From the NCBI GenBank assembly GCA_036384795.1, contig DASVLP010000037.1:62001-126000 (forward strand): a DNA stretch of 64,000 nucleotides. Direction: 5' to 3'. Of the stretch, positions 51,669 to 60,831 are shown one piece after another (the first letter of the stretch is position 1; each line of letters opens with the position of its first letter). Both the position numbers and the translations under genes were made by a program. Origin of the DNA: Andeanibacterium sp036384795. GTDB taxonomy: Bacteria > Pseudomonadota > Alphaproteobacteria > Sphingomonadales > Sphingomonadaceae. The notes beneath the pieces are model-generated. The model was not told the DNA's origin and searched no databases. It was given only the letters and a program-made list of their open reading frames with translations.

Positions 51669-51931
51669 CTAGTTGATCTCCATTCAATGAAGCTCGGCTT
51701 CAGGCAGATCGCGATCAGCGCGAAAACCCATCCCACCGCGAACATGAGGAAAAGGGCTAGGCCAAACCCATCCTGAGGAGGACTCACGGCTGGCCGAAGA
51801 AGGAAGATTGCAGCGAGACCAATCCATAAAAACGCGATCGCAAAACTCCCGCGGCGCCATTTCGTGAAAAGCGTCAGGGCTGGGGCAGCCCCTGCGAGCA
51901 CGATTGCTACGATGAAGGCAATGTCGCCCAC
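51665..51931 (-). CDS. small three-TM membrane protein between mdh and sucD
   Basis: An 88-residue hydrophobic protein, MGDIAFIVAIVLAGAAPALT (GTG start at 51931), with three predicted helices and a short C-terminal tail (KPSFIEWRSTR). No family recognised. It lies 3 nt after mdh and overlaps sucD by GTGA, so it is in the operon. Lower GC than both neighbours and a weak ribosome binding site hint at a later arrival. Confidence 0.6.
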   Translation of the reverse strand: MGDIAFIVAIVLAGAAPALTLFTKWRRGSFAIAFLWIGLAAIFLLRPAVSPPQDGFGLALFLMFAVGWVFALIAICLKPSFIEWRSTR

Positions 51932-51934
51932 TGA

Positions 51935-52897
51935 TCAGCCCAGCGCCGGGTCGATGCCCTTGCACGCCACCAGCAGCTCCTTCACCGCCTCGACGCTGGT
52001 CTGAAGGTTGGCCTTCGCCTCGTCATCGAGCGCGATCTCGACCACCTCTTCCACGCCGCCCGCGCCGAGCACCGCGGGCACGCCGACGTAGAGGTCGTTC
52101 ACGCTGTATTGCCCGGTGAGGTGCGCCGCGACCGGCAGGATGCGCTTCTGATCACCCAAGTAGGCTTCGGCCATCGCGATCGCGCTGGTGGCGGGGGCGT
52201 AATAGGCGCTGCCGGTCTTGAGCAGCGCGACGATCTCGCCGCCGCCGCCGCGGGTGCGCTTGACGATCTCGTCGATGCGCGCTTGCGTCGACTTGCCCAT
52301 CTTGACCAGGTCGGGGACCGGGATGCCAGAGACGGTCGAGTATTCGACCACCGGCACCATCGTGTCGCCGTGGCCGCCGAGCACGAACGCGTTCACGTCG
52401 CGCACCGAAGTGCCGAACTCCTGGGCGAGGAAGGTCGCGAAGCGCGCGCTGTCGAGCACGCCGGCCATCCCGACCACCATGTTGTGCGGCAGCCCCGAAT
52501 ATTCGCGCAGCGCCCAGACCATCGCGTCGAGCGGGTTGGTGATGCAGATCACGAACGCGTTCGGGGCGTGGTTCCTGATCCCTTCGCCCACCGCGCCCAT
52601 CACCTTGAGGTTGATGCCCAGCAGGTCGTCGCGGCTCATGCCCGGCTTCCTGGGCACGCCGGCGGTGACGATGATCACGTCGGCGCCTTCGATGTCCTTG
52701 TAGTCGTTGGTCCCGGTGATCCTGGCGTCGAAGCCTTCGATCGGGCCGCACTGCGAGAGGTCCAGCGCCTTGCCCTGGGGAATGCCCTCGACAACGTCGA
52801 ACAGCACGATGTCGCCGAGTTCCTTCTTCGCGGCGAGGTGGGCGAGCGTGCCGCCGATCATTCCGGCGCCGATCAGCGCGATCTTGTTGCGGGCCAT
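51935..52897 (-). CDS. mdh: malate dehydrogenase
   Basis: A 320-residue LDH-like malate dehydrogenase. NAD site IALIGAGMIGGTLAHLAAKK, substrate Arg region TAGVPRKPGMSRDDLLGIN, ITNPLDAMVW and the catalytic His in VLGGHGDTMVP are all present. The Arg in GVPRKPGM supports malate rather than lactate as substrate. It is the first gene of the TCA block. The 416-nt gap upstream (52898-53313) holds an AT-richer stretch near 53050-53090, where the promoter should be, and a repeat cluster. Confidence 0.97.
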   Translation of the reverse strand: MARNKIALIGAGMIGGTLAHLAAKKELGDIVLFDVVEGIPQGKALDLSQCGPIEGFDARITGTNDYKDIEGADVIIVTAGVPRKPGMSRDDLLGINLKVMGAVGEGIRNHAPNAFVICITNPLDAMVWALREYSGLPHNMVVGMAGVLDSARFATFLAQEFGTSVRDVNAFVLGGHGDTMVPVVEYSTVSGIPVPDLVKMGKSTQARIDEIVKRTRGGGGEIVALLKTGSAYYAPATSAIAMAEAYLGDQKRILPVAAHLTGQYSVNDLYVGVPAVLGAGGVEEVVEIALDDEAKANLQTSVEAVKELLVACKGIDPALG

Positions 52898-53135
52898 GGG
52901 GAGTATGGAATCCTTCGCTGGCTAAGCGGGCGCGCAAGGTTCGGTCCGTCTGGCGCCGTTCCCGCATCCCGCGATGGAAAGGCGCCCGGTTGGGAGCCGC
53001 CCCTATGCCTGTCGAATGGGCATTGCAACCGCGAAAAGCGCGGTTTTGCCGACTATTTAGGATAATGGTTCGCAATAGCGAATAATGGTCACCCGGCGGT
53101 CATGTTACCGCTACCTTTTTTCGCGGTTCTGCCTG

Positions 53136-53272
53136 CCCCTCCGTCAGCCGCTGACGCGGCTGCCACCTCCCCATCGCTTCGCGACGGGAGAGGATTGGGG
53201 CGCAAGCCGATCCTCCCCGTTCCGCAGGAATGGGGAGGGGGACCACGACGCGAAGCGGCGTGGTGGAGGGGG
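53136..53272. repeat. GATCCTCCC-family repeat, copy 3 (rearranged)
   Basis: This stretch contains CCCCTCCGTCAGCCGCTGAC, GGCTGCCACCTCCCC, then GATCCTCCCCGTTCC and GGGGAGGGGGACCAC, and TGGTGGAGGGGG. These are the blocks of the family in another order and orientation, as if two copies were fused or one inverted. It occupies much of the gap between mdh and the GGDEF/EAL gene. Nothing else gene-like is visible in 52898-53313. Confidence 0.6.
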
Positions 53273-53313
53273 ATGCGAGGTTTGTGTTCGGAGCAACGAT
53301 ATTGGTGCCGAAC

Positions 53314-55296
53314 TCAGCTCGCCTTGCGGACAGCCGGCGCTTCCTTGTCGCGCTCCTGCGCGAGCAGCGTCGCGGCGAGGTAATCGGGCACCGCGCGGCT
53401 GAAGTAGAAGCCTTGGCCGAGCGTGCAGCCCGCCTCGCGCACAGCGTGGACCTGTTCGATCGTCTCGAGGCCCTCGGCGACGATGTCCATGTCGAGCCGC
53501 GCGCCCATTTCGGCCACCGCGCGGATGATTGCATCGCTCTTGCGGCCCACGTTGGGGCCCGAGACGAAGCTGCGGTCGACCTTGATCTTCTTGAACGGGA
53601 ACTTGTTGATGTAGCCGAGCGACGAGAACCCGGTGCCGAAATCGTCGAGCGCGAAGCGCACGCCGGCCGCGGCGAGCTCCTCCATGAACCGCGCGGTATG
53701 CTGGTTGTCGTCGAGGAACAGGCTTTCGGTGACTTCGAGCTCGAGCCGCGAGGGCTCCAGCTTGGCTTCCTTCAGCGCGTTGAGGATGCCCAGCGCCGAG
53801 CCAGGTGCCTTGATCTGCACCGGCGAGAGGTTGACTGCGATCGTCACGTCCTTCGGCCACTGCGCGCAGGCGCGCGCCGCCTGGGTGGTGATCCAGTTGC
53901 CGAGCGTGATGATCACGCCGGTTTCCTCGGCCACGGGGATGAACTCGTCGGGCCGCAGTTCGCCCTTCTCCGGGTGGAACCAGCGCACCAGCGCCTCGAA
54001 GGTCTTGATCCGGCCGGTTTCGAGATCGACGATCGGCTGGAAGAAGATCGACAGCTCGTCGCGCTGCAGGGCCGCGCGCAGCTCGGCCTCGATTTCCTTG
54101 CGCCGCATCAGGTTGCGGGTCATCGAGGCGTCGAAGAAGCTGGTCTGGTTCCGGCCGTTGATCTTCGCGTGATAGAGCGCGAGGTCCGCGCTCTGCATCA
54201 CGGTGTCGAGGTCGATCCCGTCGTCGGGCATCAGCGCGATGCCCATCGAGCTTGCGATCTCCAGTCGATCGCTGTCGATCCGGAGCGGCCGGGTGATCTC
54301 GTCGAGCAGGTGCATCGCGAGCCGCTCGGATTCGTCGCGCGAATCCACCTCGCACACGACGATGAACTCGTCGCCGCCGAAGCGCGCGACGGTGGCGCTG
54401 TCGGGTGCGATCTCGCGCAGCCGGCGGCCGACTTCGCACAGCACCCGGTCGCCCACGGGATGGCCGAGCGTGTCGTTGACTTCCTTGAATTTGTCGAGGT
54501 CGAGCCAGAACAGCGCGAGCTTCGAATGATCGCGCATCGACATCAGCTTCTCGACCAGTTCGTGGTTCAGGCCCGCCCGGTTGGACAGCCCGGTGACCAC
54601 GTCGGTGCGGGCGAGATCGCGCATCTTGTCGGCCATCTTCTGGCTGGTTTCGGCGGATGAGATGGATTCGCGCAACACGTCGAACACGTTGAAGGTGATC
54701 GACACCATTGCCGGCAGCAGCAGCGCCATCGTTACCGCCACGGTGATCTGGATCGCGTCGCCCACCAGCGCGCAGACGATTATCACCGGCAGCAACGCGA
54801 GGAACAATTGCCCGATGGCGATCAGCGGATGGCCGGCGTTGCGCGCGGAAATCGCGGTGCCGTAGGCAATCGCGTAGCTGACCATCAGCAACTGGATTTC
54901 GGGATCGAGGCCGAAGCCCACGGTCGAGGCGGCGATGATCCCGACAAGGAACGAATAGCTGAACGCCCCCGCTTCGTAGAGCAGTTCGAGCCGGCGCGTG
55001 TCGCGGTGCTCGCTTTCCGGGCCTAGCCGGGTGGCGGTGGCGATGCGCAGGATCGCAATCAGCGTCAGCAGGATCGTCGCGGCGATAATGAACTCATTGC
55101 CGGAAACGAACGCGACCACGCCGGTGGCGGCCACGCCGCAGAGCGCGCCGATCGCGAGGCTGGCGGGCTGGGCATAGAGCGAGCTGACCAGCTTGCGACG
55201 CACACGATCGTCCAGCGCATCGCCGCCCATCAATCGCGCGAAGATGTCGTGGACCCGTTGGATCGTCGGTCTCCTGCTCGCCACGCCGATTTGCAT
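53314..55296 (-). CDS. GGDEF-EAL cyclic-di-GMP turnover protein
   Basis: A 660-residue protein. The N-terminal 230 residues hold about five membrane helices with no known sensor domain. The GGDEF domain (about 240-390) has an intact RFGGDEFIVV active site, and the EAL domain (about 400-640) has FEALVRWFHPEKG, DDFGTGFSSL, the conserved ELEVTESL and KVDRSFV. Both active sites therefore look usable, giving a bifunctional or switchable diguanylate cyclase/phosphodiesterase. It stands alone; no effector or signalling partner is adjacent. Confidence 0.92.
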   Translation of the reverse strand: MQIGVASRRPTIQRVHDIFARLMGGDALDDRVRRKLVSSLYAQPASLAIGALCGVAATGVVAFVSGNEFIIAATILLTLIAILRIATATRLGPESEHRDTRRLELLYEAGAFSYSFLVGIIAASTVGFGLDPEIQLLMVSYAIAYGTAISARNAGHPLIAIGQLFLALLPVIIVCALVGDAIQITVAVTMALLLPAMVSITFNVFDVLRESISSAETSQKMADKMRDLARTDVVTGLSNRAGLNHELVEKLMSMRDHSKLALFWLDLDKFKEVNDTLGHPVGDRVLCEVGRRLREIAPDSATVARFGGDEFIVVCEVDSRDESERLAMHLLDEITRPLRIDSDRLEIASSMGIALMPDDGIDLDTVMQSADLALYHAKINGRNQTSFFDASMTRNLMRRKEIEAELRAALQRDELSIFFQPIVDLETGRIKTFEALVRWFHPEKGELRPDEFIPVAEETGVIITLGNWITTQAARACAQWPKDVTIAVNLSPVQIKAPGSALGILNALKEAKLEPSRLELEVTESLFLDDNQHTARFMEELAAAGVRFALDDFGTGFSSLGYINKFPFKKIKVDRSFVSGPNVGRKSDAIIRAVAEMGARLDMDIVAEGLETIEQVHAVREAGCTLGQGFYFSRAVPDYLAATLLAQERDKEAPAVRKAS

Positions 55297-55363
55297 AGCT
55301 GCAAGACGTCACTGAGTGGTTAAGGGGCGGACCGGTCTGCTGCGGGGCTAGCCCGCGCGAATC

Positions 55364-55678
55364 CTAGGCTTTTTCGCCGGTCGAATCGTTAACCAGGCTG
55401 GCCGCGAGACGACGGTCGAGGGTCCGGCAAATCCCCAGCCACCATTGATAGGTGTCGCGATCGCCGGAAAAGAACGCGCGCTCGGCCTGGTTGCGGGCAT
55501 GCGCGGCCGCGCCGATGCCATGCTCGGCGAACTGCCTCAGCGCGGCGTGGAGCATTTTATCGAGGCCCGCCGCCACGTCGTTGTCGTTCGAGGCGGGCGC
55601 CATTGCCGCGCGCGCCTGGGCCGGCGAAAGGCGGCGGGACCCCGCGTTGTCAATCGCGGCCGCGAAGTGAATTGTCAT
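55364..55678 (-). CDS. small hypothetical protein
   Basis: A 104-residue soluble protein, MTIHFAAAIDNAGSRRLSPA, mostly helical, with a conserved-looking middle (ARNQAERAFFSGDRDTYQWW) and C-terminus rich in Arg and Leu. No signal peptide or known domain. It is 67 nt from the GGDEF/EAL start on the same strand. Function not assigned. Confidence 0.6.
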   Translation of the reverse strand: MTIHFAAAIDNAGSRRLSPAQARAAMAPASNDNDVAAGLDKMLHAALRQFAEHGIGAAAHARNQAERAFFSGDRDTYQWWLGICRTLDRRLAASLVNDSTGEKA

Positions 55679-55815
55679 TGGAAACCGATCCCGGGCAGAG
55701 ATTGCGGCACCCCTTCGCGCCGTCCGTCGGGAATTAGCGGGGCAAGGCTAAGCGATGGTTCTTGCAGATGGTTTCCCAAACGTGACCGCGCTCCGCGCGA
55801 CGGCGATGCCCGCGG

Positions 55816-56901
55816 TCAGGGATGCGCGATCCACTGGCCGCTGGCTGCGTATTCCGGCTTCACGCCGCCCCCGCCGGGAAGGCGGGTGGAGGTGAACTGC
55901 GTGTCCCCGCCGCGCGCCTGCACCGCCGGCGCATAAGTCGGCGCAGGATAAGCCGATGCGGCCGCGGCCGCGGCGGTCCGTTGGGCGATGGTCGTGGCGG
56001 GCTGCGCCGCCGCGAGCGAAGCTTCGTATGCGCGCTCGAGCTGGACCGGGTCGGGAGCGGGCGGCTCGGCGGTCTGCACATGCGGCCGCGGGGCGGGCAC
56101 CGGTTCGTTCCCGGCATAACGCGCGGTGAATGCGGTCGGCAGCCCTGCCGGTCCGAGCCAACGGAAGAAACGGTGCGCGCCGATCGTCGTCACATTGGCC
56201 ATGCTGCCATCCCAGTACGGATGCACCGCCACCGTATGGTAATGGGTCGCGAGGCCGACCGGCGCGTAGACGTAGCCGTCAAGCGCAGCGAGCGCGATCT
56301 TGCGCGCGCGGTCCCAGAAGGCGGGCACCGGCTTGCGGCTGAGCGAGCCGTCGCAAGTGAAAGTGAACTGGCAACCCGTGCTGCGCTCCGAGCCTTGGAA
56401 CACCACGCCGCAAACGGTGTGCGGGAATGCCGGGTGCGCGACCCGATTCATCACCACTTGCGCCACCGCGCGCTGGCCCGCGTCGGATTCGCTCGCCGCT
56501 TCGTAATAGACCGCCATCGTCATGCACTGGAGCGCGCGGGCCTTGTCGGTCGCGCTGCCGCCGATCGCGAGCGAGTGCGCGGGGGCCGCTTGGGCCTGGG
56601 CGAAGGAAGCTGCGCCGCCAAGGTCCGCGGACGGCCGGCGAGCGGCGGGATCGTCGGCGAGATAATAGAACGCAGAGCCCGGAAAACTGTCGCCCTTGGT
56701 CTCGAACCCGAGCGGACCGGTTGGCTGGGCGGCTGCGGATTCGGAGAACGGGAAGGCGCGCCATTCGGACGGCGCGGCGAACGCGGGGACGCCGATCGCC
56801 AGGGCGAGCGCCGCCAGCCGCCGCACGAGCTGCCCGCGCTTGCGCGGCATGCGCCGGGTGGGAGCTTGCGACAGGTCGGGCAAGGCAATCGGCTTGGGCA
56901 A
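55816..56901 (-). CDS. cell wall hydrolase, SleB/CwlJ-type
   Basis: A 361-residue exported protein: basic N-terminus (MPRKRGQLVRRLAALALAIG) followed by an Ala-rich signal/anchor, then a Hydrolase_2 domain at residues about 120-240 with AVYYEAASESDAGQRAVAQV, NRVAHPAFPHTVCGVVFQG, GCQFTFTCDGS and GLATHYHTVAVHPYW. This is the fold of spore-cortex and cell-wall lytic transglycosylases, with the catalytic Glu in YYEA. The C-terminal 100 residues are Ala/Pro-rich and disordered. Alphaproteobacterial homologues probably remodel peptidoglycan. Confidence 0.88.
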   Translation of the reverse strand: MPKPIALPDLSQAPTRRMPRKRGQLVRRLAALALAIGVPAFAAPSEWRAFPFSESAAAQPTGPLGFETKGDSFPGSAFYYLADDPAARRPSADLGGAASFAQAQAAPAHSLAIGGSATDKARALQCMTMAVYYEAASESDAGQRAVAQVVMNRVAHPAFPHTVCGVVFQGSERSTGCQFTFTCDGSLSRKPVPAFWDRARKIALAALDGYVYAPVGLATHYHTVAVHPYWDGSMANVTTIGAHRFFRWLGPAGLPTAFTARYAGNEPVPAPRPHVQTAEPPAPDPVQLERAYEASLAAAQPATTIAQRTAAAAAASAYPAPTYAPAVQARGGDTQFTSTRLPGGGGVKPEYAASGQWIAHP

Positions 56902-57006
56902 GGACAGGCTTTCGTACCGGGACGAACCGGCGCCTATCGGTTAATCATGTTAGCCGCAGCCTGGGATTCCACGCTGTTCCAAAGCGGTACGAGCGCCGTG
57001 CGAAGC

Positions 57007-59217
57007 TTAACGCCCGCCTTGCTTGCCGTCGGCGACCAGGCCGCGATCTTCCAGCAGCGGCGCCGGGCTCGGATCGTGCCCGGTGAAGTTGCGGAACATC
57101 GTGTAGTAGTCCTCGGTCGCGCCCTTGCTGAGCACGGTGTCGCGGAAATGCTGGCCGTTTTCGCGGGTCAGCCCGCCGTGCGCCTTGAACCAGTGGCGGC
57201 TGTCGTGGTCGAGCATCTGAGTCCACAAATATGCGTAGTAGCCTGCCGAATAGCCGGTCGAATCCCCGAAGATGTGGCGGAAGTAGGTGCTGCGATAGCG
57301 CGGCGGGACGTGCGCGACGTCGAGCCCGAGATCGGCGAGCCACTTGGCTTCCTGCGCATCGACATCGGCGGTTGTCTTGATCGCCGCGGCCTGCGCCGGG
57401 CTCAGCGCGTGCCACCGCATGTCGAGCAGCGCGGCTTCGACCGTCTCGCCGAACTGATAGCCCTGGTCGAACGCTTCCGACGCGACCAGCTTGTCGACCA
57501 ACGCGGGATCGAGCGGCGCTCCGGTCTGGTAGTGCCGGGCGTAATGCGCGAGCACCTTGGGATCGGACGCCCATTGCTCGTTGGTCTGGCTCGGATACTC
57601 GACGAAGTCGCGCGCGACGTTGGTGCCCGAGGTGGTGGCGTACTTCTGGCTCGCGAACAGCCCGTGCAATGCGTGGCCGAACTCGTGGAACATCGTGGTC
57701 ACGTCGTCCCAGGTGACCAGTTGCGGCTCGCCCGCGGGCGCTTTCTGGATGTTGAGCACGTTGTAGACCACCGGCTTGTCGCCGAACAGGCGGTTCTGCT
57801 GGACGAGGTTGTCCATCCACGCGCCGCCCTGCTTGTTCGGCCGCTGGAACGGATCGAAATAGTACAGCCCGAGCTCCGACCCGTCCTTGTCGTAGACGGT
57901 ATAGGTCAGCATGTCGGGGTTGTAGGTCGGCAGGTCGGTGCGCCGCTTGAAGGTCACTCCGTAGAGTTGGTTGGCGGCATAGAACACGCCGTCTTCCAGC
58001 ACTTTGTGCATCTCGAAATACGGCTTCAGGGTGTCTTCGTTGAAGGCGTATTTCTGCTTCTTGAGCTGCGCGGCATAGAGCTGCCAGTCCCACGGCTGGA
58101 CGTCGAAGTCCCCGCCGTCGGCCTTGATCACCCCGTCGAGTTCGGCCACTTCGCGCTCCTGCGCGGCGTAGAGCGGCGGCACCATCGCCTTCATGAAGTC
58201 GACCGCGGTCTTCGGGTCCTTCGCCATGCTGTCGTAGAGCGTGTAGCTCGCCCAGTCGGGCTCGCCGAACAGCGCGGCTTTCTTCGCGCGCAAGTTGACG
58301 ATCTCGGCCACCAGCGCGCCGGTATCGTCCTTGTCGCCGCTGTCGGCGCGGCGCCAGCCTTTAGCATAGAGCGCCTGCCGGGTCGCGCGGTCGGTCAGGG
58401 TGAGGAGCTGCGGCTGCTGCGTCGTGTTCTGCAGGGCCAGCACCCATTTGCCCGGCATTTTGCGGTCGGCGGCCTCCTTGGCCGCAGCGGCGATGTCGCT
58501 GTCGCTCATTCCGGCGAGCTTCGCCTTGTCGTCGATCATCAGCGCGCCGTCGGCCTGGGCCTGCGTCAGGCGCTGGCTGAACTGGGTCGTCACTTCGGTC
58601 AGGCGGGCGTTGATCTGCCTGACTTCTGCCTGCTGCGCCGGCGTAAGCAGGGCCCCGGCGTGCACCATCGTCTTGTAGGTTCGCTCGAGCAGTTTCGCAT
58701 CTTCCTCGTCGAGCTTGAGCGAGGCGCGCTTGTCGTAGAGCGCCTTCACCCGCGCGAACAGCCTGGGGTTGAGATCGATCGCATCGTAATGCGCGGTGAT
58801 CTTGGGACCCATCTCCGCCTGGACCGCGTCGAGCGCATCGTTGGTGTCGGCGCTGGTCAGCGCGTTGAACGCCGCCTGGACCCGGCCGAGCATACGCCCG
58901 GTCTTCTCGAACGCGACGATCGTGTTGGCGAAAGTCGGCGGCGCCGGGTTGTCGGCGATCGCCGCGACCTCGGCGTCCTGGATCGCCATGCCCTGTTCGA
59001 AGCCGGGCTTGAAGTCGCTGTCCTGGATGTGGGCGAAGTCGGGTGCGTGGAAGGGCAGGGCGCTTTCCTGCGCGAACGGGCCGCTAGCCGCCGGAATTGC
59101 CCCGGTGGTCGCCGCCATCGCCGTTGCCTGACCCATTTCGTCGCCTCCAGTCGCCGCATAGCCTGCAACCATCGCGCCGACAGCCGCCGTCATCAACCAA
59201 CGCATCCTCATTCGCAA
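57007..59217 (-). CDS. dcp: M3 family peptidyl-dipeptidase (Dcp-like)
   Basis: A 736-residue zinc metallopeptidase. It has a signal sequence at the N-terminus (RWLMTAAVGAMVAGYAATGG), so it is probably periplasmic, and the active site TTMFHEFGHALHGLF with both zinc His and catalytic Glu (about residue 505). FNEDTLKPYFEMHKVLEDGV, GYYAYLWTQMLDHDS and the C-terminal part are as in oligopeptidase A/Dcp. It trims dipeptides from peptide C-termini. It is divergent from the SLAM-like gene. Confidence 0.93.
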   Translation of the reverse strand: MRMRMRWLMTAAVGAMVAGYAATGGDEMGQATAMAATTGAIPAASGPFAQESALPFHAPDFAHIQDSDFKPGFEQGMAIQDAEVAAIADNPAPPTFANTIVAFEKTGRMLGRVQAAFNALTSADTNDALDAVQAEMGPKITAHYDAIDLNPRLFARVKALYDKRASLKLDEEDAKLLERTYKTMVHAGALLTPAQQAEVRQINARLTEVTTQFSQRLTQAQADGALMIDDKAKLAGMSDSDIAAAAKEAADRKMPGKWVLALQNTTQQPQLLTLTDRATRQALYAKGWRRADSGDKDDTGALVAEIVNLRAKKAALFGEPDWASYTLYDSMAKDPKTAVDFMKAMVPPLYAAQEREVAELDGVIKADGGDFDVQPWDWQLYAAQLKKQKYAFNEDTLKPYFEMHKVLEDGVFYAANQLYGVTFKRRTDLPTYNPDMLTYTVYDKDGSELGLYYFDPFQRPNKQGGAWMDNLVQQNRLFGDKPVVYNVLNIQKAPAGEPQLVTWDDVTTMFHEFGHALHGLFASQKYATTSGTNVARDFVEYPSQTNEQWASDPKVLAHYARHYQTGAPLDPALVDKLVASEAFDQGYQFGETVEAALLDMRWHALSPAQAAAIKTTADVDAQEAKWLADLGLDVAHVPPRYRSTYFRHIFGDSTGYSAGYYAYLWTQMLDHDSRHWFKAHGGLTRENGQHFRDTVLSKGATEDYYTMFRNFTGHDPSPAPLLEDRGLVADGKQGGR

Positions 59218-59393
59218 ATCTCCCGGACCCCGCGCCCAAAAGCGGTTTCGCCTGAAACTGCCTTAGCGACAGAAATATGTCGGTGACAACCGCGGAGCCG
59301 ATAATTCGGCCGCCTGGCACATTACCCGGGCGCGCCGGTTGCGGGCGCCGGTCCCTCACGATAGGCTCGTGTCGGTCTGGGGAAGGGATCTTT

Positions 59394-60737
59394 TTGCGCA
59401 ATACCGTTGTTTTGCTGCTCGCGCTTGCCGGCGGGGTATTGGCTGCCCCTTGCGCTGCGCAGGAGGGCGATCGGAAGGACCCCCCTGCGGCCGGCCAGGT
59501 GCAAATGAGCGCTGCGCAATTGTTCGCCTACGCCGACGCCGCGCGCGACCGGGCGGACTACGCGACGGCGGAAGCCGCCTACCGGGCGTTGACCAACGAT
59601 CCAGACCTCGAGCTGCGCACCGAAGCCCGCTTCCGGCTCGCGGAAATGTATACCAACAGGCTGGGCAAGCACCGCGACGCGGCAGTGCTGCTGCGCCGTA
59701 TCCTCGACGACAAGCCGGACGCTACCGCGGTGCGGCTGGAGCTTGCGCGGGTCGACGCACTGATCGGCAACTTCCAGGATGCCCGGCGCGAGTTGCGCGC
59801 GGCCGAGGCCAGCGGGTTGCCCCCGGAAGTGCGCCAGCAGGTGCGGTTCTTCTCGAACGCGCTCACCGCGTTGAAGCGCGTCGGCGGCGGGCTCGAAGTC
59901 TCGCTCGCGCCGAGCACCAACATCAACCGCGCGACCAGTTCCGACACCCTGGGCACGATCATCGGCGATTTCACCCTGAGCGACGATGCCCGCGCGAAAT
60001 CGGGCGTCGGCTTGTCGACGCAAGGGCAGGCTTACGCGCGCGTGCCGCTGGGCAAGAAGACCGACCTGCTGCTGCGCGCGTCGGGTTCGGCCGACCTCTA
60101 CCGGGCGTCCGAATTCGACGACGTGATCGCCTCGTTCCAGGCCGGTCCGCAGTGGCTCTCGGGCAAGGATCGGCTGGCGCTCTCCGGCGCGGTGACCTGG
60201 CGCTGGTACGGGCTCGATCCCTATACGCTCGATTACGGGGTGACCGGCGATTGGCAGCACCCGCTGGGCGGCCGCACCCAGATCAAGCTCGATGCGAGCG
60301 CGCTCGAGGAAGACAACCGCCGCGACGATCTCGAAGACGGCGAGCGCTACACCCTCGCGGCCGGGCTCGACCATGCGTTCAGCGCCCGCTTCGGCGGCGG
60401 GCTGCAGCTGAGCGGAACCCGCCAGACGGCGCGCGATCCCGGCTACGCGACCGCCAGCGCGGCGGCGAACGTTTATCTCTACCGCGAGCTCGGCCGCACG
60501 ACGGCGGTGCTGAACCTCGGCTATCGCCATCTCGAAGCCGACGCGCGCCTGTTTCTCTATCCGGAGCGGCGCAAGGACGACGATGTGAACGCCCAGCTCT
60601 CCGCCACTTTCCGCGCGCTGACGGTTGGCACGTTCGCGCCCATCGTGCGCGTGGGCTACGAGCGCGACTGGTCGACCGTGGAGATTTACGATTTCGATCG
60701 GGTTTCGGCGGAAGTCGGGATTACCGCTGCGTTTTGA
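59394..60737 (+). CDS. SLAM-like outer membrane protein (DUF560 barrel with TPR)
   Basis: A 447-residue protein. TTG start at 59394 with GGAAGGGA 5 nt upstream, giving a signal peptide LRNTVVLLLALAGGVLAAPC. Residues about 40-155 are TPR-like helices (QLFAYADAARDRADYATAEA, VLLRRILDDKPDATAVRLEL), and the rest is a beta-barrel of DUF560 type (SLAPSTNINRATSSD, ending in ...SAEVGITAAF with terminal Phe). Surface lipoprotein assembly modifiers export lipoproteins to the cell surface. No client lipoprotein is adjacent on the same strand. Confidence 0.82.
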   Translation: MRNTVVLLLALAGGVLAAPCAAQEGDRKDPPAAGQVQMSAAQLFAYADAARDRADYATAEAAYRALTNDPDLELRTEARFRLAEMYTNRLGKHRDAAVLLRRILDDKPDATAVRLELARVDALIGNFQDARRELRAAEASGLPPEVRQQVRFFSNALTALKRVGGGLEVSLAPSTNINRATSSDTLGTIIGDFTLSDDARAKSGVGLSTQGQAYARVPLGKKTDLLLRASGSADLYRASEFDDVIASFQAGPQWLSGKDRLALSGAVTWRWYGLDPYTLDYGVTGDWQHPLGGRTQIKLDASALEEDNRRDDLEDGERYTLAAGLDHAFSARFGGGLQLSGTRQTARDPGYATASAAANVYLYRELGRTTAVLNLGYRHLEADARLFLYPERRKDDDVNAQLSATFRALTVGTFAPIVRVGYERDWSTVEIYDFDRVSAEVGITAAF

Positions 60738-60831
60738 GATAATCGCGCCCTTCGCTCGAAGACGGCGAGATATTGCTTGAGATCACGGACGGCCTTGAAA
60801 GGTCGCAGGGAAGAAGAATTGAGCGGGCCGC

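Noticed and set aside
55822..59286. A 1154-codon plus-strand open frame opposite the cell wall hydrolase and M3 peptidase.
   Set aside because: Same antisense effect; the minus-strand proteins have intact active sites.
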